From an uncultured Alistipes sp. (GTDB taxonomy: Bacteria; Bacteroidota; Bacteroidia; Bacteroidales; UBA932): a stretch of DNA of 64,000 bases. The position numbers were made by a program, and so were the translations under genes. The notes under the pieces are model-generated. The model was not told the origin of the DNA and ran no database searches. It was given only the letters and a program-made list of their open reading frames with translations. The stretch spans positions 1 to 64,000 of the forward strand of contig CABMPD010000007.1 in assembly GCA_902388455.1 (NCBI GenBank), read 5' to 3'. Below are positions 50,441 to 60,257 of the stretch, piece after piece. Every line of letters starts with the position of its first letter. Within the stretch, counting starts at the first letter, position 1.

Positions 50441-50448
50441 TAACTTTG
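50441..50448 (+). promoter_or_regulatory. -7 box TAACTTTG for the amidase gene
   Basis: An exact TAnnTTTG match that ends nine bases before the ATG at 50458. Transcription seven or so bases downstream would leave a 5' leader of about three bases. Confidence 0.5.
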
Positions 50449-50457
50449 CTCTCGGAA

Positions 50458-51525
50458 ATGAGAAAATCTATTTTAACAATCATTTTGTCGACCATGTTTG
50501 CGGCACTATGCCCCGTCACATGGTTATCAGCTCAGAACAAACAAGTTGTAGAGCTCAAAACCGTTGTAATCGATGCCGGACACGGAGGACACGACCCCGG
50601 AGCCACAAACGGCAGAATCTACGAGAAAAATATTACATTATCCGTGGCAAAGCGGCTTGGAGACCTCATAAAACGCAATTACCCCTCCGTAAAGGTCATC
50701 TACACACGCGATGACGACACCTTTGTCGAACTGTACAAAAGAGCGGACATAGCCAACAAGAACAACGCGGACCTGTTCATATCCATCCACGTAAATTCTG
50801 TCGACAACCGCTCTGTCCGCGGTCACGAGACTTTCGTAATGGGACAGGACAAGAACAGTGAGAATCTGGAAATCTGTCAGCTGGAAAACAGCGTAATTAC
50901 TTTAGAGGACGACTATACATCAAATTACCAAGGATTTGACCCCAAGAATCCGGAATCCTATATCATATTCTCCCTATTGCAGAACGCTCATCTTGAGCAG
51001 AGTCTTGATTTCGCCACACTGGTTCAGAAGAATGCCGATGCAGGTCCCATTACCAACAACAGGGGCGTAAAACAAGCCAATTTCATAGTCCTGTGGAAAT
51101 GCACCATGCCTGCTGTCCTCATTGAGCTCGGATTCATCTCCAATGCCAACGACATGAAAGCCTTGACCGATAAAAACAGTCAGCAGAAAATCGCATCCAA
51201 CATATTCAAGGCCTTCCAGACATACAAAAAAAGTTATGACACAGACATATACCTGCCGTCATCAAATACTGCCGAACCTGCCGCATCATCAACACCATCC
51301 GGACCGTCTGCATCCGGTAGATTCGGAATCCAGATACTGGCATCCTCCTACCTCCTGCCTGCCGATGCCAAAGAGTTCAAAGGATGGAACTGCCGTCACG
51401 TAAAATCAGGCAGAAACTACAAATACTATGTCGGCCAATACTCTACAAGGGAAGAGGCTCTGAATGCACTGCCAAAAGTCCGCAACAGCTTCCCGGAGGC
51501 ATTCATAATCAAAATAGAACAATAG
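50458..51525 (+). CDS. N-acetylmuramoyl-L-alanine amidase with SPOR domain
   Basis: 355 residues from the ATG at 50458; an in-frame TTG at 50446 lies within the promoter box. A signal peptide (ILTIILSTMFAALCPVTWLSAQ) is followed by an Amidase_3 domain with zinc ligands in IDAGHGGHDPG, YEKN and SIHVNS and the catalytic Glu in LIELGFISN. A Ser/Pro-rich linker leads to a C-terminal SPOR domain (FGIQILASS to AFIIKIEQ) that binds denuded glycan at the septum. It splits daughter-cell peptidoglycan. mlaD follows after three bases. Confidence 0.93.
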   Translation: MRKSILTIILSTMFAALCPVTWLSAQNKQVVELKTVVIDAGHGGHDPGATNGRIYEKNITLSVAKRLGDLIKRNYPSVKVIYTRDDDTFVELYKRADIANKNNADLFISIHVNSVDNRSVRGHETFVMGQDKNSENLEICQLENSVITLEDDYTSNYQGFDPKNPESYIIFSLLQNAHLEQSLDFATLVQKNADAGPITNNRGVKQANFIVLWKCTMPAVLIELGFISNANDMKALTDKNSQQKIASNIFKAFQTYKKSYDTDIYLPSSNTAEPAASSTPSGPSASGRFGIQILASSYLLPADAKEFKGWNCRHVKSGRNYKYYVGQYSTREEALNALPKVRNSFPEAFIIKIEQ

Positions 51526-51528
51526 GAT

Positions 51529-52434
51529 ATGAGCAAAGAAGTCAGAACAGGACTATTCGCGGTAATTGTACTGGCAGCAACATTGTTCACAGTGGAATAC
51601 CTGAAAGGAAAAGACATTTTCTCCAGAACAGATACCTATTATATAATTTATCCTTCCGTAGAAGGAATCGATGTTTCGACTGCGGTCACTGTCGGAGGCT
51701 ACGCCGCCGGAAGGGTTTCCGACGTGATTTACAACCGTGAATCCGGGGATTACACGGTAGAGATCTCTGTATCACGCAATTTCCCCATTCCAAAGGGCAG
51801 CCGTATGGACATATACAGTTCTGATATTCTGGGGACAAAGAAGATTAAGGCGGTAATGGGCCATTCAGGGACAATTGCCGTTTCGGGAGACACACTTCAG
51901 GGAGGAATAGAGACCGACATGCTGAGTTCACTGGCAGAAAGCATAGAACCCGTAGCCCTTGGACTGGACACCCTTGTCCGTAGCCTCAACCGCACGGCCG
52001 AATCCGCCAAACTGATTCTCAGCGATGACAACCGCGGCAGGATTGACGGGATACTGCAGAAGATTGAAGATATGACTGAAAGCCTATGTGTTCTGGCTGA
52101 CACTGTAAAAGGTAAAAGTCCGGAAATAAGCGAAATCATTTCCCGCCTGCACTCTATATCCGCAAGTCTGGATTCAGCAGCGGCATCGGCAGCTGTCACT
52201 GTATCCAACGCCGAAGATATAACAGCTTCCCTACGGGACGCCGGACTGAACGAGACAGTAGACTCACTGCGAAGCCTGGTGATAAAACTCCAGGATCCGT
52301 CCGGCAGTATCGGCCGGCTTGTTACATCCGACTCTCTTCACAACTCACTCACCCGGCTTACAAACGATTTGGATTCTCTGGTCAGAGGCATAAAGGAAGA
52401 CCCCAAAAAGTACATAAAAATTTCTGTATTTTGA
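51529..52434 (+). CDS. MlaD/MCE-domain lipid transport protein
   Basis: 301 residues. One N-terminal membrane helix (GLFAVIVLAATLFTVEYL) precedes the MCE domain (about 37-115: VEGIDVSTAVTVGGYAAGRVSDV, DILGTKKIKAVMG). Residues about 125-301 are helical and coiled-coil-like. MCE proteins form hexamers that move phospholipids between membranes. The MlaE/MlaF partners are not adjacent here. An AGGA ribosome-binding-like sequence lies just before the start. Confidence 0.9.
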   Translation: MSKEVRTGLFAVIVLAATLFTVEYLKGKDIFSRTDTYYIIYPSVEGIDVSTAVTVGGYAAGRVSDVIYNRESGDYTVEISVSRNFPIPKGSRMDIYSSDILGTKKIKAVMGHSGTIAVSGDTLQGGIETDMLSSLAESIEPVALGLDTLVRSLNRTAESAKLILSDDNRGRIDGILQKIEDMTESLCVLADTVKGKSPEISEIISRLHSISASLDSAAASAAVTVSNAEDITASLRDAGLNETVDSLRSLVIKLQDPSGSIGRLVTSDSLHNSLTRLTNDLDSLVRGIKEDPKKYIKISVF

Positions 52435-52618
52435 AATAAAAATGTAACATTTTTTGATATTAAATTTTTTTTAAATTTTTTCATATTGAAAAACAAGATG
52501 TTCAAATTTCTGCTGGAATTTTAATTTTTTTTATTGGATTTTTTTACTCACTTTTGTCGTCCCGCTAAGGGGATAAAGAGTACTGAAATTAACCATAATC
52601 AAATTAGATTTTCTAGGA
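52435..52618. other. Very AT-rich gap upstream of dnaA
   Basis: 184 bases dominated by T and A runs. No TTATCCACA-type DnaA box was found on either strand, so an origin is not supported here. A near-match to the -7 box (CACTTTTG, 52549-52556, one mismatch) is the only promoter candidate for dnaA. Confidence 0.5.
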
Positions 52619-54028
52619 ATGAAATATAGTGAAGCATGGGATAACTGTCTGGAAATCATTAAGGACAACATTCCTGAAAGCAGTTTCAGGACATGGTTTG
52701 AGCCTATCAGGCCCGTCAAGATGACAGGGAGTACCCTCACTATAAAAGTTCCCTCAAGCTATTTTCCTGAATTCATTGAAGCCCACTTTATAGACATACT
52801 CAGCAAGACCCTTAAAAGAGTCATCGGACCTGAGGCAAAGCTGGTGTACGAAGTGCCGGTAGTCAAGGATGCAACAGTGAGATATCCGGCAACCAAACCT
52901 GCCTCTGGAATCAGCAACCCGGACATCGCCCTACCTAAGGAAAAAGTACAGAAAATTGAGGATCCGTACATCATCCCCGGCATCAAGGGCATCACCGTCA
53001 ACCCCAACCTCAACCCCAACTACTCCTTCGACAACCTCATCGAGGGTGACTGCAACCGCCTCGGCCGCGCCGCCGGCATGGCCATCGCCGAGAATCCCGG
53101 CAGCACCGCGTACAATCCTTTTTTTGTATACGGCGGTCCCGGTCTCGGCAAGACCCACCTGGCCCAGGCGATAGGTATCGACATCAAGGAGAGATTCCCC
53201 GACAAGGTTGTGCTCTACGTTACGGCCAACCATTTCCAGACCCACTATATGGACGCGGTCATCAAGAATGCCGTAACCGACTTCCTGCACTACTACCAGT
53301 CGATGGACGTGCTTATAATAGATGACGTACAGGAGTTCGCCGACAAACCCGGCACCCAGAACGCCTTCTTCCAGATATTCAACTATCTGCACCAGCTCGG
53401 CAAGCAGCTGATATTTACTTCGGACCGTGCCCCCGTAGACCTTCAGGGCCTGGAGCAGAGACTTCTGTCCCGCTTCAAGTGGGGCCTGACCACCGAGCTC
53501 CTTCCTCCAGACATGGAGACCCGTGTGGCCATACTCAAGGCCAAGAGCTTCAAGGAGGGCATCATCCTCGGAGACGACATCATCAGGTACATCGCCGGCA
53601 AGGTTACAGACAACGTCCGCGAGCTCGAGGGCACCCTCGCCTCCCTGATGGCCCATGCCACCCTGACCAAGAAGAAAATCACTCTTCAGCTGGCCCAGGA
53701 AGTCCTGGAGAAGATAGTCACCGTCAACCGCTCCGAAATGACCATCACCAAGATCCGCAACACGGTCAGCGACTACTTCGGCATCACCAACGAACTCATG
53801 CTCTCCAACACCCGCAAGAGGGAGATCGTCCAGGCCCGCCAGATTGCCATGTACCTCTGCCGCAGTATGACAGGCAAGTCCCTCACGGCCATCGGTGCCG
53901 AGCTCGGAGGCAAGAACCACGCCACCGTCCTCCACGCCTGCGAGACAGTAGGTGACCTTATGGCCACGGACCGCTCCTTCAAGCAGTACGTGACGGACAT
54001 CGAGAAAAGACTGAGATCAAACATCTAA
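52619..54028 (+). CDS. dnaA: Chromosomal replication initiator DnaA
   Basis: 469 residues, full length. Domain I is residues about 1-85 (WDNCLEIIKDNIPESSFRTWFEP). Domain III has the Walker A YGGPGLGKTHLAQAIG and Walker B VLIIDDVQEFA. The domain IV DNA-binding signature is GGKNHATVLHACETV. Base composition jumps near 52960: domains I and II use A/T-ending codons like the upstream genes, while domains III and IV use almost only C/G-ending codons. Confidence 0.97.
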   Translation: MKYSEAWDNCLEIIKDNIPESSFRTWFEPIRPVKMTGSTLTIKVPSSYFPEFIEAHFIDILSKTLKRVIGPEAKLVYEVPVVKDATVRYPATKPASGISNPDIALPKEKVQKIEDPYIIPGIKGITVNPNLNPNYSFDNLIEGDCNRLGRAAGMAIAENPGSTAYNPFFVYGGPGLGKTHLAQAIGIDIKERFPDKVVLYVTANHFQTHYMDAVIKNAVTDFLHYYQSMDVLIIDDVQEFADKPGTQNAFFQIFNYLHQLGKQLIFTSDRAPVDLQGLEQRLLSRFKWGLTTELLPPDMETRVAILKAKSFKEGIILGDDIIRYIAGKVTDNVRELEGTLASLMAHATLTKKKITLQLAQEVLEKIVTVNRSEMTITKIRNTVSDYFGITNELMLSNTRKREIVQARQIAMYLCRSMTGKSLTAIGAELGGKNHATVLHACETVGDLMATDRSFKQYVTDIEKRLRSNI

Positions 54029-54041
54029 ACATCATACAGCC

Positions 54042-55481
54042 ATGACTTCAGAACAAGTTCTCTCCCACTTCCGCGAGATCATGACCATTCCGCGCGAGTC
54101 GGGCCACGAGGAGCACATCATCGCTTACCTCCAGAAGTTCGCCGCCGACCGCGGCATGGACTGCAGGACCGATGAGGCCGGCAATGTCCTCATCACCATA
54201 CCCGCCACCCCCGGCCGGGAGAACGCCCCGACCCTCATCCTCCAGAGCCATTCCGACATGGTCTGCGAGAAGAACAGCGGGGTCGAGCACGATTTCTCCA
54301 AGGACCCCATCAAGGCAGTGGTGGAGGACGGATGGCTGATAGCCAAGGACACCACTCTCGGAGCCGACTGCGGCATAGGCATAGCTGCCCAGCTGGCCGT
54401 ACTGGAGGACAAGGAACTGCCTCACGGCAGGATAGAGTGCCTCTTCACCACCTCGGAGGAGACCGGACTCGACGGAGCCTTCGCCCTTAAACCGGACTTC
54501 CTCACCGGCAGCATCCTGATCAACCTCGACTCGGAGGATGAGGGCGAGCTGTTCATCGGCTGCGCCGGAGGCATCGACACCACAGCGAAATTCCACTACA
54601 CCCCTGTACCCGTACCCGCCGGTAAGGTCTGTGTCAAGGCCGGATTCTGCGGCGGCATCGGCGGACACAGCGGGGACGACATAGACAAGGGCCGTTCCAA
54701 CGCCGTACAGTCCCTCGCACGGCTGCTCTTCCGCGTATGGAGCGAGGTTCCCGCCGTCCTCTGCTCGATAGACGGAGGCAACAAGCGCAACGCCATCGCC
54801 CGAGAGGCCTCGGCCGTGATAGCCGTGAACCCCGGAGATGCATTTACAGTCAAGAACATACTGGAAGAGATACTGGCCGAGCTGAAGGACGAGTACTCGG
54901 TAACCGACCCTGATATCGCCTCTGTATGGGAGGAGAACCTGCCAGTACCGTCAGAAGCCATAGACGACAGCACCGCCTTCAACCTCATCCGCGCCCTGCA
55001 CGCCGTACCCCACGGAGTGATGGCCATGAGCGCAGAGGTCAAGGGCCTGGTGGAGACATCCTCCAACCTCGCCTCGGTCAAGATGCAGGAAGGCAGCATA
55101 ATCCGCGTAGGCACCAGCCAGCGCAGCTCGACCAACTCCGCCCGCCGCAACGCCGCCTCCCGTATCGAGGCCGCCTTCAGCGTAGCCGGAGCCGAAGTCA
55201 CCCACGAGTCCGAGTATCCCGGCTGGAAACCCAGCCTGAAATCCCACATCCTCGAGGTCTGCAAGGCCTCCTACCGCCGCCTCTTCGGCAAGGATCCCGT
55301 AGTGCGGGCCATCCACGCCGGACTGGAGTGCGGACTCTTCCTGGACAAATACCCTCATCTGGACATGATATCCTTCGGTCCCACCCTCCGCGGAGTCCAC
55401 GCTCCGGGCGAGAGACTGGACCTGGCCAGCCTGGACCGCTTCGTCCTGCTGCTCGAGGATGTCATCAGAGAATGTAAATAA
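54042..55481 (+). CDS. pepD: Aminoacyl-histidine dipeptidase (M20C)
   Basis: 479 residues, the normal PepD length. The metal-binding motifs are LQSHSDMVCEK, GADCGIGIAA, TSEETGLDGA and INLDSEDEGE; RGVHAPGERLD near the C-terminus supplies a further ligand. It is a cytoplasmic zinc dipeptidase that cleaves carnosine-like and other dipeptides. It lies 13 bases after dnaA and 10 before rpe. Confidence 0.93.
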   Translation: MTSEQVLSHFREIMTIPRESGHEEHIIAYLQKFAADRGMDCRTDEAGNVLITIPATPGRENAPTLILQSHSDMVCEKNSGVEHDFSKDPIKAVVEDGWLIAKDTTLGADCGIGIAAQLAVLEDKELPHGRIECLFTTSEETGLDGAFALKPDFLTGSILINLDSEDEGELFIGCAGGIDTTAKFHYTPVPVPAGKVCVKAGFCGGIGGHSGDDIDKGRSNAVQSLARLLFRVWSEVPAVLCSIDGGNKRNAIAREASAVIAVNPGDAFTVKNILEEILAELKDEYSVTDPDIASVWEENLPVPSEAIDDSTAFNLIRALHAVPHGVMAMSAEVKGLVETSSNLASVKMQEGSIIRVGTSQRSSTNSARRNAASRIEAAFSVAGAEVTHESEYPGWKPSLKSHILEVCKASYRRLFGKDPVVRAIHAGLECGLFLDKYPHLDMISFGPTLRGVHAPGERLDLASLDRFVLLLEDVIRECK

Positions 55482-55491
55482 TCCTACGGTC

Positions 55492-56154
55492 ATGAGCGAC
55501 AGACGTCATCTGCAGATAGCCCCCTCCATCCTCACCTCGGACTTCACCCGCCTGGGAGAGACCCTGGAGATGCTCAACTCCTCCCAGTGCGACTACATCC
55601 ACCTGGATGTGATGGACGGAGTCTTCGTACCCAATATTTCCTTCGGTTTCCCGGTCATCCGCAACATTGCGAAGAAGGCCGCCAAACCCCTGGACGTACA
55701 CCTTATGATAGTAGACCCCGACCGCTACATCGGAGTGCTGCGCGACGCCGCCCCCGAGTATGTCACGGTCCACTACGAGGCCTGCACCCACCTGCACCGC
55801 AGCCTGCAGAACATCCGCGCCAACGGCATGAAGGCCGGCGTGGTGCTCAATCCCCACACTCCCGTATCTTCCCTGGAATACATCGCTGAGTTCTGCGACA
55901 TGGTCGTCCTGATGTCGGTCAATCCCGGTTTCGGAGGCCAATCCTTCATCGAGAGCACCTACCGCAAGGTCGCCGAGACCAAGGAACTGCTGCTCCGCAC
56001 CGGCTCACACGCCCTCATCGAGATCGACGGCGGCGTCAACCTGACCAACGCCGGAGCCCTGCGCGATGCCGGAGCCGACGTAGTGGTGACCGGCAACGCA
56101 GTCTTCGCCTCCGAGGACCCCGTCGCTACGGTGGAACTGTTCAAATCCCTGTAA
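55492..56154 (+). CDS. rpe: Ribulose-phosphate 3-epimerase
   Basis: 220 residues from the ATG at 55492; the in-frame extension to 55459 runs inside pepD. IAPSILTSDFTRLGE, DYIHLDVMDGVFVPNI, LDVHLMIVDPDRY, VLMSVNPGFGGQSFI and EIDGGVN are all family motifs, including the active-site Asp pair and metal His residues. It links ribulose-5-phosphate and xylulose-5-phosphate. It ends 10 bases from the convergent birA stop. Confidence 0.96.
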   Translation: MSDRRHLQIAPSILTSDFTRLGETLEMLNSSQCDYIHLDVMDGVFVPNISFGFPVIRNIAKKAAKPLDVHLMIVDPDRYIGVLRDAAPEYVTVHYEACTHLHRSLQNIRANGMKAGVVLNPHTPVSSLEYIAEFCDMVVLMSVNPGFGGQSFIESTYRKVAETKELLLRTGSHALIEIDGGVNLTNAGALRDAGADVVVTGNAVFASEDPVATVELFKSL

Positions 56155-56163
56155 CGCACCGGA

Positions 56164-56946
56164 CTACAGCACGTACCTTATTTCCTTAAAATAATACTTG
56201 ACCACCCGTCCGTCTTCATGTTCAACCATAAGACGGGCGGTTTTTTTCTCCACCCCGAGAATTGTACCGCGGAAGCGGACGGAGGCTCCGCCGGTAAAAT
56301 ACTCCGTCTCCTCGAACTCCGAGGGCACTCCCCGGCGGTAGAGCAGGGCCTCATACTCCCCGTCCAGCCCGGGCACGCGGCCGTCCTCCCCTATCGCCCG
56401 GTAGAGGGAAAATATTTCATCCAGCACCAGCGGCAGCTCGGCATGCGGGTCGAGAGAAGGCAGCGGCCTGCGCTCCACCGGGGCTGCCTCCTCCAGAGCA
56501 AGGAGGACAGAGGTGGGGTTGGGCAGTTCCGGAGGGAAGACCCTCTGATTGATATTGAGGCCGATACCTGCGATGCTCACTGCCAATGTGTCACCCTTGA
56601 GAGTGTTCTCGAGGAGCATTCCGCAGACCTTCCGGTCGTGGATGTAGATGTCATTGGGCCATTTGACCCTGACTCCCGAGAGCCCCTTGCCCAGGAGATA
56701 GCGGGCTATGCCCACGGCGCAGGCCTGTGAGAGGACGAACTGGTCCGCAGCCCTGAGTCCCAGAGGCTTGAAGAGGATGGAGAACATCAGGTTCTCCCCC
56801 GTGGAGCTCTCCCAGCGATTGCCCCTCTGCCCCCGACCGGCCGTCTGGAACTCAGCGCACCAGACCGTTCCGTCCTCTGCCGTGTCCTTTCCGCGCCAGG
56901 CGTCGAGATTGGTGGAATCGGTTATATTTTCCCAATGAATATTCAT
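56164..56946 (-). CDS. birA: Biotin-[acetyl-CoA-carboxylase] ligase
   Basis: 260 residues, catalytic and C-terminal domains only, with no N-terminal repressor helix-turn-helix. GRGQRGNRWESSTGENLMFS is the biotin-adenylate loop, VKWPNDIYIHDRKVCGMLLE and GIGLNIN follow, and a small SH3-like C-terminal domain ends the chain. It biotinylates carboxylase carrier proteins. Its start is divergent from rsfS. Confidence 0.93.
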   Translation of the reverse strand: MNIHWENITDSTNLDAWRGKDTAEDGTVWCAEFQTAGRGQRGNRWESSTGENLMFSILFKPLGLRAADQFVLSQACAVGIARYLLGKGLSGVRVKWPNDIYIHDRKVCGMLLENTLKGDTLAVSIAGIGLNINQRVFPPELPNPTSVLLALEEAAPVERRPLPSLDPHAELPLVLDEIFSLYRAIGEDGRVPGLDGEYEALLYRRGVPSEFEETEYFTGGASVRFRGTILGVEKKTARLMVEHEDGRVVKYYFKEIRYVL

Positions 56947-56965
56947 GGCACAATTTTTATATTAT

Positions 56966-56973
56966 TATCTTTG
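56966..56973 (+). promoter_or_regulatory. -7 box TATCTTTG for the rsfS-ftsH operon
   Basis: An exact TAnnTTTG match, giving a leader of about 18 bases to the ATG at 56998 and excluding the in-frame start at 56935. No TTTG at -33. Confidence 0.6.
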
Positions 56974-56997
56974 CACGGCAAAATTAGAAAAATATTT

Positions 56998-57345
56998 ATG
57001 ACAGAAATCGACATCATAGCCGAGGCTATGCTTGAGAAGAAGGCGAAGAATGTGTGCGCCCTCGACCTGAAGAAGATAGGAACAGCCATCACGGATGCTT
57101 TCGTGATATGCAACGCGGACTCAACTACCCAGGTGGCCGCCATCGCCGACAACATAGAGGAAAGGATGATTGAGCGTGCCGGACGCAAGGTGGTTCGCGC
57201 CCAGGGCAAGGAGAACGGCTTCTGGGTGATACTCGACTACCTCAATGTCGTGGTGCACATCTTCCAGACCGAATACCGGAACTTCTACCGCCTGGAGGAC
57301 CTCTGGGCCGACGCAGACCGCAAGGATTACAAGGATGAACAGTAA
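56998..57345 (+). CDS. rsfS: Ribosome silencing factor RsfS
   Basis: A 115-residue RsfS/YbeB/Iojap protein. ALDLKKIGTAITDAFVICNADSTTQVAAIADNI-like sequence in the first half and WVILDYLNVVVHIFQTEYRNFYRLEDLW near the end are the family signature. It binds ribosomal protein uL14 and blocks subunit joining in starvation. It overlaps the chosen ftsH start by 11 bases. Confidence 0.95.
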   Translation: MTEIDIIAEAMLEKKAKNVCALDLKKIGTAITDAFVICNADSTTQVAAIADNIEERMIERAGRKVVRAQGKENGFWVILDYLNVVVHIFQTEYRNFYRLEDLWADADRKDYKDEQ

Positions 57346-59443
57346 AGACAATATGAACACCCCTCAGAACAAGAACACCAACAATACAGGAAACAACAAC
57401 CGCAGGCCGGGAGGCGCACCCGGGCCCGTCCGCCCCATGCGCGGGCTGATGTGGGCCCTGTACGTCATCTTCGGCATCGCCATGATCTGGATAGTGAGGA
57501 ACTACTCCGGCTCCGACCCCGTCAAGACCGAGTGGCTGACGGTCAAGGAGTCCATGATTCCGCAGGGCGACGTGGAGAAGATCACCTACGTCACCAACCT
57601 GCACCGGGCCGAGGTCTACATCCGCAAGGACTCTCTTTCGAAGTACGTCAACCGCTACTTCGGAGGACAGACCCCCGCGGCCGGTCCCCATTTCTATTTC
57701 ATAGTATCCTCCAACTTCAACGCCGAGGAGAATTTCGAGGAGGCCCGTCAGGAGCTTCCCGCGGCCCAGCGCTTCACCATCTCCACTGAGGAGCGCAACA
57801 ACTACTTCGGTCAGATCTTCGACTGGATCATCTTCCCCCTGCTGCTCTTCGGACTGCTGTGGTTCATCATGTTCCGGCCGATGCAGAAAAATATGGGCGG
57901 AGGTCCGGGCGGCGGCATCTTCAACGTCGGCAAGTCCCAGGCAAAGCTCTACGAGAAGGAGAACAATGTCAAGGTGACCTTCAAGGACGTCGCCGGTCTC
58001 GAGGAAGCCAAGGTCGAGGTGATGGAGATAGTCGACTTCCTGAAGAACCCTCAGAAATACACCGCCCTCGGAGGCAAGATACCCAAGGGCGCATTGCTCG
58101 TAGGCCCTCCGGGTACAGGCAAGACCCTGCTGGCCAAGGCCGTTGCAGGCGAGGCCAACGTACCGTTCTTCTCCATCAGCGGCTCAGACTTCGTGGAAAT
58201 GTTCGTCGGCGTGGGAGCCTCCCGCGTGCGCGACCTCTTCCGTCAGGCCAAGGAGAAGGCTCCCTGCATCGTCTTCATCGACGAGATAGACGCCGTGGGC
58301 CGGGCCAGGAGCAAGAACGTGGGCTTCTCCTCCAATGACGAACGCGAGAACACCCTCAACCAGCTCCTTACCGAAATGGACGGCTTCGGCACCAACTCCG
58401 GAGTCATCATCCTCGCCGCCACCAACCGCGCCGACATCCTCGACAAGGCCCTCATGCGTGCCGGACGCTTCGACCGTCAGATACATGTGGACCTGCCCGA
58501 GCAGAACGAGCGCCTGGAGATATTCAAGGTACACCTGCGCAAGGTCAAGCTCGTGCCTGACTTCGACATGGAGTTCCTGGCCAAGCAGACCCCCGGCTTC
58601 TCCGGAGCCGACATAGCCAACGTCTGCAACGAGGCCGCGCTGATAGCCGCCCGCAAGAACAAGAAGGCCGTAGACCGCCAGGACTTCCTCGATGCCATCG
58701 ACCGCATCGTTGGCGGACTGGAAAGACGCAGCAAGATCATATCGCCCGCAGAAAAGCGGACCATAGCATACCACGAGGCAGGCCACGCCACGGTAAGCTG
58801 GTGGCTGCCCAATGCCAATCCCCTGCTGAAAGTCACCATCATCCCCCGCGGCAACGCCCTCGGCGCCGCATGGTACCTGCCCGAGGAGAGGCAGATAACC
58901 ACCACCGAGCAGATGATGGACGAGATGGCCGCCACCCTCGGAGGCCGTGCAGCCGAGGAAATCATCAACGGAAAGATATCCACCGGAGCCATGAACGACC
59001 TCGAGAAAGTCACCAAGCAGGCCTACGCCATGGTCACCTACTTCGGCATGAGCGACAAGGTGGGCAACATCTCCTTCTACGACTCGTCGGGCAACTCCGG
59101 CTACAACCTCAGCAAGCCCTACAGCGAGAAGACAGCAGAGCTGATCGATGCAGAGGCCAAGGGCTTCATAGACCAGGCCCACACGACAGCCCTGAAAGTG
59201 CTGCGCGAGCACATGGACGGCTTCATCAGGCTGGCCGAGATGCTGCTCGAGCGCGAGGTCATCTTCACAGACGACCTGGTCAAGATATTCGGAGAGCGTC
59301 CCAGCGGACAGAAGCCCCAGAGCGTCAGCTCCGAGGCAGCCCCCTCCTCCACAGCTTCCACGACAGAGGGCGCATCAGGAGCCACCTCATCCACGGCAGA
59401 CATAGTAGAGCCTCATGAAGAACCTGCTGATAAGAACGCTTAG
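57335..59443 (+). CDS. ftsH: ATP-dependent zinc metalloprotease FtsH
   Basis: 702 residues from the ATG at 57335, which has AAGG upstream; the ATG at 57353 is also possible. Two membrane helices (about residues 33-53 and 165-185) bracket a periplasmic domain. The AAA domain has [28 protein letters not shown] and the second-region [14 protein letters not shown], and the zinc protease has [12 protein letters not shown]. The C-terminal tail is Ser/Thr-rich. It degrades misfolded membrane proteins and regulators. It overlaps cdsA by 29 bases. Confidence 0.97.
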   Translation: MNSKDNMNTPQNKNTNNTGNNNRRPGGAPGPVRPMRGLMWALYVIFGIAMIWIVRNYSGSDPVKTEWLTVKESMIPQGDVEKITYVTNLHRAEVYIRKDSLSKYVNRYFGGQTPAAGPHFYFIVSSNFNAEENFEEARQELPAAQRFTISTEERNNYFGQIFDWIIFPLLLFGLLWFIMFRPMQKNMGGGPGGGIFNVGKSQAKLYEKENNVKVTFKDVAGLEEAKVEVMEIVDFLKNPQKYTALGGKIPKGALLVGPPGTGKTLLAKAVAGEANVPFFSISGSDFVEMFVGVGASRVRDLFRQAKEKAPCIVFIDEIDAVGRARSKNVGFSSNDERENTLNQLLTEMDGFGTNSGVIILAATNRADILDKALMRAGRFDRQIHVDLPEQNERLEIFKVHLRKVKLVPDFDMEFLAKQTPGFSGADIANVCNEAALIAARKNKKAVDRQDFLDAIDRIVGGLERRSKIISPAEKRTIAYHEAGHATVSWWLPNANPLLKVTIIPRGNALGAAWYLPEERQITTTEQMMDEMAATLGGRAAEEIINGKISTGAMNDLEKVTKQAYAMVTYFGMSDKVGNISFYDSSGNSGYNLSKPYSEKTAELIDAEAKGFIDQAHTTALKVLREHMDGFIRLAEMLLEREVIFTDDLVKIFGERPSGQKPQSVSSEAAPSSTASTTEGASGATSSTADIVEPHEEPADKNA

Positions 59444-60242
59444 CGGGGCAGTCTTCCTGGCCCTCTTCCTGACGGCCCTGCTGTGGCATCCGGCCGCATA
59501 CGCCGTGCTGTTCCTATTCGCGGTAACAGTCATGATGACCGAATACCTCAGAATCACCGTAGGTCCTCATGAGAAGGCCGCCAAGGCCATTGCCCTGATT
59601 ACCGGAGCCCTCACCTTCCTGCTGTTCTTCCTCTGCTCCGGCTACGGCCTGGAGTGGAAATGGCTGCTGGTGCTGCCGGTGCTGGTCTCCCTCATATTTG
59701 TCGCCGTGCTGTATGCCCGGGAGGGAGAGGCTTACCGCACCACACCCTTTATATTGACCTCCATAGTCTACATCGCCCTGCCCTTCGCCCTGACCGGACT
59801 TATCGTATTCTCCCCTGAAGGAGACTTCGACGGGAGGGTGCTGCTGGCCGTGATGATCATCATCTGGAGCTCCGACGTAGGGGCCTACCTGAGCGGCATG
59901 GCATTCGGACAGAAACACGGGCACAAACTGTTTCCCACCATATCCCCCAAGAAGACCTGGGAGGGGTATTTCGGAGGACTCGTCCTCGCCCTGGCCGCAG
60001 GATGGTGCATCGGATATTTTTCCTTAGTGGACTTTCCCTGGTACCACTGCCTGGCCCTGGCAGTGCTGATCAACGTGACATCGACGGTGGGAGATTTGGT
60101 AGAGTCCCAATTAAAGCGTAACTTTGGAGTCAAGGACGCCGGACGCATCATGCCCGGGCACGGAGGACTGCTGGACCGGTTCGACGGAGCGCTGCTGGCA
60201 TTTCCGGCAACTGTCCTGTACATCACATTGTTTGGACTGTAA
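59415..60242 (+). CDS. cdsA: Phosphatidate cytidylyltransferase
   Basis: 275 residues with seven to eight membrane helices. The CDS signature starts at DLVESQLKRNFGVKDAGRIMPGHGGLLDRFDG near the C-terminus, preceded by SDVGAYLSGMAFG and ISPKKTWEGYFGG. It makes CDP-diacylglycerol from phosphatidate and CTP, feeding the phosphatidylserine decarboxylase branch encoded next. Confidence 0.95.
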   Translation: MKNLLIRTLSGAVFLALFLTALLWHPAAYAVLFLFAVTVMMTEYLRITVGPHEKAAKAIALITGALTFLLFFLCSGYGLEWKWLLVLPVLVSLIFVAVLYAREGEAYRTTPFILTSIVYIALPFALTGLIVFSPEGDFDGRVLLAVMIIIWSSDVGAYLSGMAFGQKHGHKLFPTISPKKTWEGYFGGLVLALAAGWCIGYFSLVDFPWYHCLALAVLINVTSTVGDLVESQLKRNFGVKDAGRIMPGHGGLLDRFDGALLAFPATVLYITLFGL

Positions 60243-60257
60243 TACAGAAAGAGAGTC

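Noticed and set aside
52435..52618. Chromosomal origin upstream of dnaA
   Set aside because: It is AT-rich, but I found no DnaA box on either strand and no iterons.
52931..53935. 334-residue minus-strand frame opposite dnaA
   Set aside because: It exists only where dnaA is GC-rich and has no family features.
57245..57334. N-terminal extension of ftsH
   Set aside because: It runs through rsfS in another frame and lacks FtsH features.
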